From positions 37,925,053-37,989,052 of the forward strand of contig CM060732.1 of assembly GCA_030704615.1 (NCBI GenBank): a DNA stretch of 64,000 bases, in the 5' to 3' direction. This document shows, piece by piece, positions 10,558 to 22,831 of this stretch. The notes under the pieces are model-generated. The model saw nothing but the letters and a program-made list of their open reading frames with translations. It ran no database searches and was not told the origin of the DNA. This DNA comes from Takakia lepidozioides (Eukaryota > Streptophyta > Takakiopsida > Takakiales > Takakiaceae). Each line of letters begins with the position of its first letter. Positions within the stretch are counted from its first letter, which is position 1. The position numbers and the translations under genes were made by a program.

Positions 10558-13305
10558 TCATATCGTAGGCTCTGTCCACCTGAACTCCCCCCGGGTGCTT
10601 GTACAATCCATGCTGCAAGCCGTGATCAAGAACTCCATCATGGCGACGAATCTAGGGGTGTCCTTAGGGGCCTCAACAACAACCCTCTTCTTCGCTTTCC
10701 CCTTGAGCTCCTCCAGAGACTTGGTGTGTGACACCTTCCTCGCCCTGGCAGCCAGAGCGTCAATGAAGCTCTCGTTGACACATTGGATGAGTGTTCTGGG
10801 TTCTAACTTGGGCATATCGGGAAACGTCAGCACCGAATATCGATGTGAAAGCTCGGCCTCAAATGCCAACTTCTTGGCGGAGCCAGTGCCACTCTGGTTT
10901 GACTTCGGAACCCGGACTAGCAGTGACTTGGTAGCATCAGCAGCAGCAGGGGCAAGGCCTTGGACAAATTCATCTTCAGAGTCATCCCCCTCGGACCCCT
11001 CCCACGCATCCTCTCGTGCCCCGCCGGTTTTTTGTTTCTTTGGGGTTGCTGTAGTCGCCTGTTTCAGTGTCTTTTTCTTTGCCCTCTTCGCCTTCTCATT
11101 CAACTTCTCCTGGATACCTGCCTGAGCTAGCTCAGCCACTTTCCTGGACTTGGCAAGTGCTTTTGCCTCCTTTGCACCCAGCGGAGGCAGCGGAGCTCGA
11201 TTTTGGCGTAATTCAGCATCCAGCTTCAATTGGAACTCTGATGGGTCGAGCTTGCCGGCGGAAGGTCCACATACCAAGGGCAGTCAACCAAATGCTCCAC
11301 GTGCCAGTCCTTCACCATAACGTCAGTGTACATGGAGTCCGGGCTAGGGTTACGCCATGCAAGGAAAAAGAGAGGCTCTTTGGTAAGATGGCATTTTTCC
11401 AACACGGAGATGTACCTGTATTCAGAAAAACCAAAATAGAATCAGCTCCACGGAATGAGGTTCCGGTAGCGACCCAATATTCCCAGTCTGAAATGGGCCC
11501 CTAATGGCTAAGGTCCGGAGGTGGCCTCCAACGAGACAGGAAATTCGGTGCCATTTTTCCATTTTCCGGGCGAGGCACCCCGGGGACTTAGCCATGTTGG
11601 GCCCAAAGCTGCAAATATGGTGCCGAATTTCCTGTTTTGGGGCCAGAAATGGCTAAGTCCCAGAAGTGCCGTTCCACGGATCTAGAAATTCGGCGCTATT
11701 TTTCCAGAGTCGGATACATGCACTCATGGGACTTAGCCGTTTTGGGCCCCAAGCTGGATATATGGCGCCGAATTTCCAGTCTGGGGGGCCAAAATGGCTG
11801 AGTCCCTGAGTAGCTTCCGATGACAGTGGAATTTTGGCGCCATTTTTTCGGTCTCGGGTCAGCCACACCTGGGACTTGGCCATGTTGGGCCTGAAGCTGC
11901 AAATATGGTGCCGAATTTCCTGTTTTGGGGCCGGAAATGGCTAAGCCCCAGGGGTGCTGTTCCCCGGATCCGGAAATTCGGCGCCATTTTTCTAGAGTCG
12001 GATTCAGGCACTCATGGGACTTAGCCGTTTTGGGCTCCAAGCTGGATATATGACGCCGAATTTCTGGTCTGGGGCCGGAAATGGCCAAGTCCCAGGGGTG
12101 ACGTTGCCCGAATCTAGAAATTCGGTGCCATATTTCTAGTTTCGGAGGAAGCCGCTCATGGGACAGCCATTTCCAGGCCAAAGAACTGGGCGACATAGAA
12201 AATGGGTACGAAGCAAATAAGAGCCCAGCAGGTTTACCTGTACAGAAGGCGCATTGCCACTTTGTCCGCGTTCGACTGATCGGTGAACTCATGACTCCTC
12301 CGAGCATGCGACATCTCTCGATAGAATAGGTCAGTTTTGAATAGCAGAAAGTACCTCGTCACATAGTCGGTGAGGTTCTCTGCTCCTGCCGCTATCTTCA
12401 GCTTGAACTGTTGGGCTTGGGTGTCCAACTGCTCTTGCGCATTTGTGGTGACCTGCGGACAGTCCCCATCAGTCAGCATTCTTCAAGAAATGCAGGAAAT
12501 CTATGTGATACAAGAGGGGAAACACCCCAAAAGCCTGAAAACAACCTGAAACCACCATATCATGCGGTTCATCCAGAGGTCAAATGTGGGGTCGGACACT
12601 TTGTCAGGTTTTGGGAAGCTCCACATGTCCCGAATACTCTGAGAGCCATCGGGTTTGTCCAACCAATGTGGATATTAGTAAGCGAAATAAACAATGGGAA
12701 CACATTGTTGCATGAAGACGAAAAGTTGGTTCAGAATGACTAACCTTCTCAGTTGCATCCACACACGCTGTGGCTAGATGATGTAGTTTCTTGATTGTCA
12801 TTGTTGGCTTAAGAGCCCGGGAGTAGTGCTTCCCCACCTCCACAAGAAAGTCGTCACCTAGTGCCGGATCAGCAATGGCCACGTACTTCACCATCCTAGA
12901 CTTGTACTTGATTCGCGCCTTTGCCTCGGCAGCGCTGAGATACGATTCAAGTGCACCCAGGGTCAGTTTCTTCTCCCCTGACTCCATGTAGAACCTCCTC
13001 GCATGTGCCAAATCTTGGTCAATTCTGGTTTGTCAGCAAAGCACATAACAATTACAAAGCATGGTCTTCAAATTCAACAACAAGAAATCAAGAAATGAGG
13101 AAATGAAGAGAGCAGAATGCAATACCCGAAAGATATAGTCCACCATGGCGTCCATGCTCAGCCTGTACCATGTTCTGTCAGCCTTAGCTTCCCGACTTCC
13201 GCAAGAGATCGGCACCAAGGGAATTGGCAAAGTTAGACACCGGCTGCCTCCGCACATCCTTTGACTCGGAAGAGCACGTGGGATAAGTTCCCCTAAATCT
13301 AGCAT
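10558..13305 (-). pseudogene. Methyltransferase-family paralogue, upstream exons, broken
   Basis: A spliced minus-strand gene relic. Exon-like pieces, in order: near 13240-13126 (SMDAMVDYIFR, then GT); 13014-12740 (RRFYMESGEKKLTLGALESY..., ending ACVDATEK before GTTAGT); about 12660-12540 (RDMWSFPKPDKVSDPTFDLW); 12453-12235 (after GCAG, AQEQLDTQAQQFKLKIAAG); and 11418-10558. The last piece contains DSMYTDVMVKDWHVEHLVDC, then PWYVDLPP and a long lysine/alanine-rich linker. The 40-kb locus has MYTAGILKDWSPSHFRDCGW, showing common descent. A one-base frame change after YVDLPP separates the KDW block from the linker, and the third piece lacks a visible AG acceptor, so it is called a pseudogene. 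The methyltransferase domain itself is not attached here. Function of the N-terminal part is unknown. Confidence 0.5.
11480..12200. repeat. Imperfect intronic tandem repeat, period about 144 bp
   Basis: Blocks such as GGGACTTAGCC, AAATTCGGCGCCAT and GGGCCCAAAGCTG recur in regular order across 0.7 kb, inside the intron between the fourth and fifth exon-like pieces of the minus gene. A minus open frame of 203 codons crosses the repeats with a 48-residue period. That is a by-product of a repeat unit divisible by three, not evidence of a protein. Confidence 0.75.
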
Positions 13306-14307
13306 GTGTCCATTGAACTCTTCAACAAAACAATCACGGAGTCAAGAGTCAGAATAGACACCATCATACTATTCTGGGTTGTAGCATGTGACCCCTCACA
13401 CTCTCAGAGCTAAATTTGTTAGCTTCCCAAATCTACTTTACAACTCTAAAACTTCCGAGGATAATTGTAAACAAAACAATGTCCAGAAGCTTTTGATACT
13501 GAAAAGAGTTATGATGTTGGGTAAGACTTTACATCCTTCTATGGCTGCGAATAACTGTCATTATTGTCATCAATGTGGGGCATAGTACCTTTTGGTGAAA
13601 GTTGCAGATTGTGACTCCTGTCAGGCAGTATATGGCGGTGGAAGCTGCACTCTCATCTGTCTTTGTATGTACACAGTACACCCGCTGCTGAACAAACCTT
13701 CAAGCTGGCATCTACCGGTCTCTCAAGAGTGTTGATCTTGCTTGCTTGTCTCTTCGATGCCTCCTACTTCACACCGGGAGGGAGATGCAGGGATGCAGGG
13801 ATGTGACTGGCCTGGCCAGCAATATGGGAAGGAAGGGAGCCGCTGGGTTATTCTGCTGATGCTGCAGAAATGGTGAAGCTGGCCCCTCTGCTTGGGAGGA
13901 AGGGAAGGTTGAGTCGTATGATTTGGTGAGAGAGATGGAATTTGAACATCCATTGATCTGCGCCCATTGTTTTTCTTATGAAGGGAAATTGTCCGAGGCC
14001 TGTAGAGAGTAGATAGAGCTACATCTTTTGGGGAAACACCGCAGCTCAAGGCTGACAGAGAGTATAATCTGAAACATTTTGCTTTGAGCATTTCATTTGT
14101 AGCATTCGTGGAGGTGATGTGAGTGCCTGTTGACTGTTAGATCACGCAGAGGGAAGGAGTATTGTGGGCTTATGGATTTTTTCGCTCATAATCCATGGGG
14201 AGAGAGACCAACAGGAAGATTGTAGAGAACAGAAGCTGTGTATACCACACGGTTTCCCTTTCCTTTTTCGGATGTTGTTTCCGTCCAATCCACTGGGGGT
14301 GTAGGGG
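13306..14307. promoter_or_regulatory. Intergenic and presumed promoter/5' UTR of the xylosyltransferase gene
   Basis: No coding signature. The sequence lies between the divergent starts of the minus pseudogene and the plus xylosyltransferase gene, so it should hold the latter's promoter and leader. I could not identify a TATA box or transcription start with confidence. Confidence 0.35.
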
Positions 14308-17178
14308 ATGAAGAAGAAATGGGTGCAGCAAGTCGTGGGCGTGCTGTTGGTGTTGAATGCAGCCCAGCTGCTCATCTTCTTCTTTCATTCTTCTACTGAC
14401 AAGGAGGAGGCGCTTGCCAGTTTATCCTTTTCAAATTTGAGGCAGGGCCCCGGGAAGCCTTGGCCGCATCTGCCCTCATTCACTTCATGGGCTGTGAAAC
14501 CATATGTTGCCACAAATTCTTGCGAAGCGTTCTTTGGCAACGGATTCACTCAACCATTCCATCTTCTAGATCCGGTGGCTTGGCCCAGGGCGAATCGCAC
14601 TCGGAACAGAGCACCAAAGAATTCAAACAGGTACAAGCTCAGGGGGGTATTGCGGGATTGGATAAGGGGAAAGTTGGAACAGCTGGAGGCGAATGGTGGT
14701 GATCACTTGAAGCTGACGGGATGGACTGTGTCGGACCTACGAGGTCGAAGACGCTATGCAACTCAACCGCTTCGTGATGGGTTGTTTCAATGTTATTTTA
14801 GCGAGACATTGCAGACCTCTATTTGTGAAGGAACCCAGATGATAATGCACCCAAGGAAGATTAAGATGTCTAAGGGTGGGGAGCCTTTAGAATCGGTCAT
14901 TGGACGCAATGAGGAAGAAGAGCTGCCATACTTCACGTCCGGGTCTTTCCAAATCATGGTTGCCGAGAGAGGTGAGAGACGACCGCTATTCAATAAGACA
15001 ATGCTGGACCGCCTCATCCCACAGGGCCAAGTACAAGAGCACACTCTGTACCACTTGTTCGAACAGCTACGCACAGTGCCGCTGGACGAGGTGTCCTGCG
15101 CTCAGGTAAACTTCGGTCACGTTTCACTTCCTGTCAACTGCCCATTTCGCGCCTACTGACGCAAGTCTTACGGGGACCTCACTGGACGATAAGGAGAGCA
15201 GTTGAACACAGTAAATATCAGATACTTCATGTTGGAATCCCGAACTGCATCTACCCCTTTCTGTATACGTTCCTCCTTGTATTCTAGGAGTGTTGAAACC
15301 GAGTCTCAAAATCGGTGTTGCATTGATGCAGAGAGTGTTCCAGCCAACTTTGGTGGTCACCCGGTTTGCATATGCCAATCTTTTTCATGCGGTCACAGAT
15401 TGGTACAACGCCTACATCACTTCCCGCATTGTAAACCTGAAAAGACGCCCACGCCTGATTTTCATAGACGGTCATTGCAAGGTAAGGGACAGATCCTTTC
15501 TATTTCATGTAGCTGAATGATGGAGGACTGTGGTCTGGCTCAAGACCTTTAGACATCCTGTGTGTGTGTGTGTGTGTGGGTAGGGAGGAATCATGGATCC
15601 CCTGACTATGTATAGCGCCCAGACCAGTTATCCTTCTGCCGCCTTGGCTTTGTACGCTCACTATTTTGTACTGTCCAGACCTTTCCGCCGAATATCAGGT
15701 GCATCTCTATATCATCATTCGCGCGACCGAACACAGCGCACCAGCTCTTAGGAAAAGGTCTGGACGGTCCAGAGTGGCATTGGATCTTGGACCGCCACCA
15801 TGCCCTAAGGGCCCGGCTGCAAAACCTACGTTGGAAAATGTATGGGGCTTTGGCATTCCAAATACTTTACATAAAGCATCATAGCATTGCTAAGGAGAGA
15901 CATTCAGATAGACAGACATGGGGGCTGTTGGTTTACCTAGCATTTCAAATATTTGCTTTGGCTTTAGGAGAAAAGGTCAGGCTGTGAGCACAAAACGAAT
16001 CTGACACATGCCTTTGAACTCAACTGTTCTGTTGTTCTCTTGGTGTAAACTCTCCATGTTTCATTTTCGAGCAGTGGTAACAAACTACCTTAAAAAAAAT
16101 GTGCAGGATTCAAATGCCCTGGTTTGTAGGACTGGCTGTAATCTCCTGGGATATGCTACAGTGAGCAGTGCTTAGCATTTTCCTGGGGTAATATGTTTGC
16201 TGCCATGATCTACTTATGTACATACCTCCTACAACTGGACTTTGCACCTGGTGTCTCGATTGGAGTTGAGCCTCTTGTCCCTGAAGTCAGGGGATGAACA
16301 TTGAAAATCTTTATCTCATGATCAAATGTTGTTGCTTGGAATGTGATGTTTGGCAGTCTCCTTTGGATTCTGGATGGCAAGCTATGTTCAGTGGAGTCAA
16401 CTTTGCCAGGCATTTGACAGGGCCAGTGTGCTTTGACCATCTCATTTTTGCACCCTTGGGATACAATAGCCCCCTCTCCATGGGCCTCACTGTAGAACCT
16501 CCTTGCCAGGGCTGCATGGTGTCAGAAGTGAAGGACAGATTCCAAACTGCCCGGTTGCGGGAGTTTGGTGAAATGTTCACATCAGCATTTAATATTACTC
16601 TTGACTCTACAGGGTCCAAGAGTAGCTCAGAAATGAAGGTTTTGTTTGTTCGCCAAGAGGACTACCTAGTGGATCCACTACACACAGGAAACCCGGACTT
16701 TCACCTCACTAACGAAGAGGAGGTCCTGGAGGCACTTGAAACATGGGCAGCCCACAGGTCTAGTTCCAACCGTGTGTCTGGTTCTGATCACCTTCATAAA
16801 AATGGGGGTGACAGCAGACAGAGGCTTCTGGATGGTGAAGTGGAGAAGGAGATTGAGTGGAATATCACTATTGTAAATGGGATGCTTGGTCATATGTCCA
16901 TGGAAGAACAGTTATGCCAAGTAGTAGAGGCTTCTATCATAGTGGGGGTTCATGGCTTGGGCCTCTCACACCTTATGTTTGCAAGGCCTGAAAGGACTGC
17001 GATCCTAGAACTTGTGAACCCAGATTTTGCACACCCACATTTCACAACCATGTCCAAATGGATGGGAATTGAGCATCACTCAATCCTAATGGAGAGCTCG
17101 ACTGCTGATTGTGCGGACTTGACTGAAGCCATTGAAGAAATTTTTGCTGGCTTAAGGCAGAGGCTTGGTACTCCTTAG
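14308..17178 (+). CDS. XYLT: Core beta-1,2-xylosyltransferase (GT61), complete three-exon gene
   Basis: Exons 14308-15105, 15332-15481 and 16357-17178 join in phase to 589 codons; all introns are GT..AG (226 and 875 bp). This Golgi enzyme transfers xylose from UDP-xylose to the core mannose of plant N-glycans. The N-terminus is MKKKW plus a hydrophobic segment (about residues 9-27), a type II Golgi anchor. Family blocks follow in order: SCEAFFGNGFTQPF, FSETLQTSICEG, KMSKGGEPLE, EEEELPYF, then in exon 2 PTLVVTRFAYANLFHAVTDW and FIDGHC, and in exon 3 PVCFDHLIFAPLGY, REFGEMF, VLFVRQEDYL, IVNGMLGHMSMEEQ and VGVHGLGLSHLMF. Its length is slightly above the roughly 530 residues of the Arabidopsis protein. 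The ATG opens the anchor directly and an upstream stop is near. There are no frame breaks; it is the only convincingly intact gene here. Confidence 0.93.
15560..15579. repeat. (TG)n microsatellite in xylosyltransferase intron 2
   Basis: A short TG dinucleotide run about 80 bp inside the 875-bp second intron. It lies outside the coding sequence and splice signals. Confidence 0.8.
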
Positions 17179-18299
17179 AGAGTCAATAGACTCCAGGTTA
17201 AGCAAGCTACAACTATTGGGGACTCTGAGAGTGTTTGCCATGGCAGATCAGGATGTTCTGCCAAGCCAGAGCCTGGGTAATGTATTGCATTCCACCAAGG
17301 CTGAAATGTATGAACAGTTATTCATGCAGAGAGAAGATGATGGAGGGGATGGACTCCAAGTTCAGCTATTCGCAACAGTCGATTGAAACTGGATTCACGT
17401 TCAGCCATTGATATGAACCTATTGTGGAACACAATTTTGCAGTTGTCCGATGCGGCAAAGGCAGCAAACTTGTTGGGACTGGATGCATCTCCACTGTGTC
17501 TTTGTGACTTGAAACCAGGTGAGGTATCAGTGGGACCCGAGAAGTCAGATCTGCAGGCCGATGGCAAGAAAAAAAGGTTTTGGAGCTAAAAGTGAGAAAG
17601 GGAAGGACTTTTGATAATGATATTGCTGTCACCCGGGGCATAATGGCCTGCCCGTTTTGGGAGGTGTGGTGACATTTAGCACCCTGCCAAAATACAAAAT
17701 GTAGATTAGTATCTTGCACTTGGCTGTTTGTGCCTGATGTTCTCAAGAGAGATGAAATACAAGTGGGGTTCTGATGTCAGAATGAGCGGACTACCACAGA
17801 AAAGGATTTTCCCCCACTAATCACCTTGGATATGGGGTAGGGTGTATCGTCCATATTAAAATCTGGAAGCAGTAAGAGGAAGGTGTTATTGACAAGATAG
17901 AGTTGTTTGCACTTTGCCCCTTATGGAAATTTTGTGTCTTTCGAGTTCTTGGTAGGTTAGTTTGTGTGTTGATTACTTCCCTTTGAAGATATCGGAGTGG
18001 TCAATATATCCATGAAGGGAAACTTTGTTGCACTCCTGAGCTCAAGTCTTGTGCTGTTAGGCTGTTGTATGTGTAACCCCAGAGATCCTATGTAGTCCAA
18101 CCCCTCATGTTTGCCCACATATCTTTAGTATGGAACTGCTATAGGAAAAAGTATTGTTCTCTTGCGGCCAATGTCCTGCCTGCACTTCTAGCTTTACTAG
18201 GATTGAGATTTCTTCTCTGGTGCTTCAATCTGAATTGTCCATCTGAAAGTTCAATGTAGTCACGAATGTTTGCAGGTTCCACCTTTTAAAGCTTATGTG
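17179..18299. other. 3' flank of the xylosyltransferase gene
   Basis: Presumed 3' UTR and intergenic sequence. No open frame with a recognisable domain; no clear polyadenylation site was assigned. Confidence 0.5.
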
Positions 18300-20360
18300 C
18301 GCTACCATTTTATTCCTGACATTCCCTCATGTCTGCCGCCTCGGAGGTAAGAACTCTGTAAAATTTGTCCAAGCATACCAGCGTTTCTTGGAGCATGCAA
18401 TCTTGTCGGCATATACTGCCGCCTCCTCAGCCGTGTCTGTCAAACAGATCACTCCCATGATATATGCAGTTGGTTAGGATACTATCGAAAGCAAGGCCCA
18501 CCCTTGGGATCACGATTTCTTTTGTGTTAAAGTGAATTTGCTGTGAAAGTTGACGATATACAAAAGTAAAGCTTACCAAATGAACTTTTGCCCATCTTTA
18601 TAGCTCAAGCGTCCCTCGAAGCTTGTATCCTTTGTTTGAGTGATGCGCCTGCATGCATAGGACAGATAGATGTAATTAGAAGAGAAGTTAATCATCTGGA
18701 CTGACTCGATGGGTATCATATGAAAATTAGTTCAAACTAGTGTACTGTTAAATGGCATCACAAATCACCTGCGGGGATCTGCGTTCGACCTTACCGGTGT
18801 ACATTCTTGTAGTCAGGAGATCCATCGGGAAAGATCCTCTCGAACCTCCATTTGCGTAAATAAGTCGCTCTCTCAGTACCATCGCAGCAAACATCGAGAC
18901 CGAACTTTGCTTCAAAATTGAATGCTGTACGGTAGATTACTAAATCATCGATTGAGAACTGCAAATCTGCTGATATAGGGTCCAAGAATCATGTGCACTG
19001 TCCACAATACTTGAACTGATGTGCTCAAATGGCACCTGCTTTTATGGACACAGTTGCCCATCAAATCAGGAAGCACATCGCTCTGAGCATTGTCTTATAC
19101 ATGTACCCATCATCCAGTAGTGTTGAAGATAAATGATCATAAATTCAATTGTACTTCTGAACTCATATCAAACGTGCTTTACCAGCTTCGCAATTGGCAA
19201 ACCATGTCGGCCATCCCACTCCGCCAAGTCTTCGTCATACTTTGTGGCCTACAAAAATGTTCAATGAATACCACAATCAAATCTCATTTAGAGGCGCCCT
19301 CCTTGCCTGCATGTTGACTCCTCATCTTGATTACCCAGGCAGCCCAAAATTCCTAAGCAATGTCGTTTTTGAGCTGGTTTGGACCGAGGCCCATTCAACA
19401 ATATCTGAGCAGCTTCAACTTAAGTTTGTTGGATCTCAAAACATAATCAATCCCTTGTTAGATAAGGTACACATTAGCCGTATCTTGTCGCTTGGTGATG
19501 CTCAAATGAGCAGTAGCTAGATTCACATTCGCCCAAATTATTCTTCAAGATTGCATATGTGGTTTGGGGTTCTGAGTGCCTACCGGGTAGAGTGGGTCAA
19601 TAGCTGCATCCTTCCCGTTGAGTCTAAGCGCCAAAAGAGTATATGCATCCACAGCTGCTTCGGCTGTCGGAAAGTCACGGACGGAGGGAGGATCGTGCTT
19701 TTTCGATCAGATGAATGTGGACATAGCACTAATTCAGCTACTATAATAGCGCTAGGTAATGAATCTTCCATAGACATGGGGAGACTCTGTTCAGTCCACA
19801 GACGAAGGTGCTTGACGTCGAGAAGGAAATAATGAGTGCTTTGGAGAATGTCAAGCTATATAAAGAGGGCGATTAGCTGGACGTCGAAATCGAACTTATG
19901 AACTCTTTGGAGAGTCCCTACCGTTTCACCCGCTTGGACAATTTTGGCTTCTTGGTAGCTCTTTCTACGCTTTGATTTAATTCAACTGCACATCTGGGAC
20001 CACGCCGTCCATTTGTCGGAGGTTCATGTGCGTTCGGCACGTCAGGTAAATCCTAAGCACTCATTATTTCCTTTTCGACGTCAAGCGAGTCATCACTTTC
20101 TTCTGTGGAATGAAGAGAATTTCCCCACGTCTCCATTGGCCCAAGTACCACTTGCATCGCAGAGTTTTCAACTCCAAATACACCCACTTCAACACGTTGT
20201 TGCAGCAACCTTTTGTAAACGGAATTTTCGGTACCATGACCCAACACAATGGGAGTTTGAGAAATCTTCGGTGCAGCTTGTTTTACGGGACCCACGGATT
20301 CAGTCTTCTCTCCGAGATGCATTGGTGAGAGCCCCTGAACTATTTTCACCATGTCAATAG
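18300..20360 (-). pseudogene. Remnant of a spliced gene with AP2-like pieces
   Basis: Several minus-strand pieces look like exons with splice-like ends. At 20352-20053 there is a coding-like frame ending near DSLDVEKEIMSA. At 19700-19590, DFPTAEAAVDAYTLLALRLN continues to PLYP then GTAGGC. At 19250-19186, KYDEDLAEWDGRHGLPIAKL follows a TTTGTAG acceptor and precedes GTAAAG. At 18965-18797, FSIDDLVIYRTAFNFEAKFG is followed by GTAAGG. Near 18640-18575, EGRLSYKDGQKFIW precedes GTAAGC, and 18440-18340 reads DTAEEAAVYADKIACSKKRW. The TAEEAA-x-x-Y-x-x-x-A pattern with a following asparagine is like the second half of AP2/ERF DNA-binding domains. The YRG and WLG parts are not clear, and phases do not all fit, so the assignment is tentative. 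Confidence 0.3.
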
Positions 20361-21026
20361 TGGAGCAATAGTGAAATCGGAAAAGGAATCTTGGACCACA
20401 CGAATAGGTCTTTGTGCATCCTCCCGGTCCGGCGAAACCTAAATCTTAGAGGAAGAGGACTGTTGATCCTCACGTTCACCATTTTGGTAGAATCCCATGC
20501 ATTCATGAATCAATGTCATCCTCAATACAGATCACATGGTTCGATGGCATTTTTCATGCTGACGCGTGGTGAATCCTGCAACATCCCACTGATATTGCTC
20601 GAGGACGTAGGAAACAGAGCCCCAAGTTTGTTCAAAGATCTCCCACATTGACGCACACCAGAGAATTCGATGGGATCGAAATGGAGGACGTCGGAAAAGA
20701 GCCCCAAGTTTCTGTTTCAAAGACCTCTTCCATTGATCGCACACCTAGAGCATTCGCCAGCCGGGGGTCGAGCACATACTCTTATTCAACCCACATTTCA
20801 CTGAGATCGTCATCTTGTGGACGCACTTCTGAATTCTCCAGTAGTTAATTTGTTGCAGGCTCCACATTATTTTCAAAAATTTAAGAGAAACCAGCGCCAA
20901 TCAATTGGGGATGATCGATGTGCAGATGATCTATGGAACTCCAAGCCCAAATTACTAGTCACTCTCTGCTATCCCCGCAGACGTAAGAAATTCCTCAATC
21001 CAAGATTCTCTGCTCTTGTTTGACTT
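20361..21026. other. Unassigned interval
   Basis: Contains two near-repeats of a GAGCCCCAAGTTT word (about 20619 and 20701) and open frames on both strands, but no recognised domain. It may be upstream sequence of the AP2-like relic. Confidence 0.35.
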
Positions 21027-22411
21027 CATATTGGAATAACTTCAGGGAACGCAAAGCTAAGAGCGATGGCAGTAGATTTACAACCTGTAGCACAAACTTG
21101 TTAAGACAGTACAGCTCATCTCGACCTAACTCAATTCTCTGATCCCAGGTGAGATCAGGAGCACTGTGCTGCAGCGAACACAACACAACGAGAATGAGCG
21201 AGTAAAGCAAACTTGAAATCTCTCTTACAGCACAAGTGCAAAAGAGACGATGCCCACTAGTTCCGAACTTCACTCCCCAGACCTTGGGATACCTACCGTC
21301 GATTGACACTATCGGACGGCCACAGAAAAAGGAAAATTTCCCTCAGACAATATGGGTAGTTCCCGAACTTCACTCCCCAGACCTTGGGAAACGTACCGTC
21401 GATTGACACTATCGGACGGCGAGAGAAAAACACAATTTTCCGTTACACAATACGGGTAGTTCCGGAACTTCACTCCCCAGACCTTGGGAGACGTACCGTC
21501 GATCGACACTATCGGACGGCGAGAGAAAAACACAATTTTCCGTTACACAATATGGGTAGTTCCCGAACTTCACTCCCCAGACCTTGGGATACGTACCGTC
21601 GATTGACACTATGGGACGGCGAGAGAAAAACACAATTTTCCATTACACAATATGGGTAGTTCCCGAACTTCACTCCCCAGACCTTGGGATACGTACCGTC
21701 GATTGACACTATCGGACGGCCAGAGAAAAACACAATTTTCCGTTGCACAATATGGGTAGATCCCGAACTTCACTCTCCAGACCTTGGGAAACGTACCGTC
21801 GATTGACACTATCGGAAGGCGAGAGAAAAACACAATTTTCCGTTACACAATACGTAGTTCCGGAACTTCACTCCCCGGACCCTAGGAGACGTACCGTCAA
21901 TCGACACTATCGGACGGCGAGAGAAAAACACATTTTTCCGTTACACAATATGGGTAGTTCCCGAACTTCACTCCCAAGACCTTGGGATACGTACCGTTGA
22001 TTGACACTATCGGACGGCGAGAGAAAAACACAATTTTCCGTTGCACAATATGGGTAGTTCCCGAACTTCACTCCTTGGGATACGTACCATCGATTGACAC
22101 TATCGGGCGGCGAGAGAAAAAACACAATTTTCCGTTACACAATATGGGTAGTTCCCGAACTTCACTCCCCAGACCTTGGGATACGTACTGTCGATTGACA
22201 CTATCGGACGGCCAGAGAAAAAAACAAAAATTTCCCTTAGACAATATGGGACGTTAGGTCGACAATCGAACGGTGAGCAGACAATCGCGTGTGCCGCGGT
22301 AAAATCTCAAATCCCCTCGTGGGGAGGGCGACGGCGATTGCAACTCCTCGCATATATTAATCGCTCCTTCTCATTTGCTTCTGATCACTGACATGTTGTG
22401 TGGGCTGGCTC
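21027..22411 (+). mobile_element. Unclassified repeat family, copy with amplified internal unit
   Basis: The left part (21040-21240) matches the two 190-bp units at 29838-30215 (words AAGCTAAGAGCGAT, GATCAGGAGCACT and CACAACGAGAATGA). The right part (22250-22400) matches 30340-30530 (AATCGAACGGTGA, TTAAT before CTCCTTCTCATT, GGGCTGGCTC). Between them lies the 100-bp array. The element probably has a promoter-bearing, LTR-like nature (a CATATATTAAT box near 22350), but no matching internal domains were found. Confidence 0.5.
21261..22255. repeat. Tandem array of about ten 100-bp units
   Basis: Starts of the unit (GAACTTCACTCCCCAGACC) recur near 21265, 21365, 21465, 21565, 21665, 21765, 21862, 21963, 22063 (shortened) and 22156. 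Each unit also carries CCGTCGATTGACACTATCGG and a GAGAAAAACACAATTTTCC-like block. The CCGTC..GACGG part can form an imperfect hairpin. Overlapping open frames of 74-109 codons on both strands result from the array and are not genes. One unit only is present in the related element at 30245-30345. Confidence 0.95.
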
Positions 22412-22831
22412 TCTGATGCCACGGGATGTTTGTTTTCGGCTCCTCACACTTCAGCAGAAGAAGGGCTCTTGAGAACTTGCAGGACCATTCCAGCTAGTCC
22501 ACTATTGGCAACCTGAGAAGAGATGGAAGTGACTAGCCAGTACTATGACGTCCTTTTGTTCTTCGATTTGGGAGCTTATTGATCAGGCTGAGATCAAAGG
22601 CAATGCAGTTGTTCAAACTTTTCCGCGAGGGTTGAATTAACCGTTATTGCATTTGTCCAGGGATCCATGATCATAAAAGAGGTTTTGGTGTTTGGTTTTG
22701 CTACGCCACATTCCAGCCAAGGCTGCATCAAGGTCTTGTACCGGCTCGTCACTTCCATCGCTTCTCATCAGGTTGCCAATAGTGGATACGTAGACTAGCT
22801 CGAATGGTCCTGCAAGTTCTATAGAGCCCTT
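22412..22831. repeat. Foldback with arms 22412-22555 and 22735-22831, right arm continuing at 27146
   Basis: CTTGCAGGACCATTC...ATTGGCAACCTGA at 22475-22515 is repeated in reverse complement at 22768-22816. The outer part of the left arm (TGATGCCAC...CCTCACACTTCAG, 22412-22460) is found reversed at 27146-27205, beyond the copia element. Removing the copia element restores one continuous inverted repeat. The minus frame 22846-22637 (AGPFELVYVSTIGNLM...) is open across the right arm; its function is unknown. Confidence 0.75.

Noticed and set aside
11696-12307. 203-codon minus frame with a repeated 48-residue pattern
   Set aside because: It crosses an intronic tandem repeat whose unit is divisible by three; no start context or motif.
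21309-22257. Many overlapping 70-110-codon frames on both strands
   Set aside because: They are produced by the 100-bp DNA array; the same peptide appears in shifted versions on both strands.
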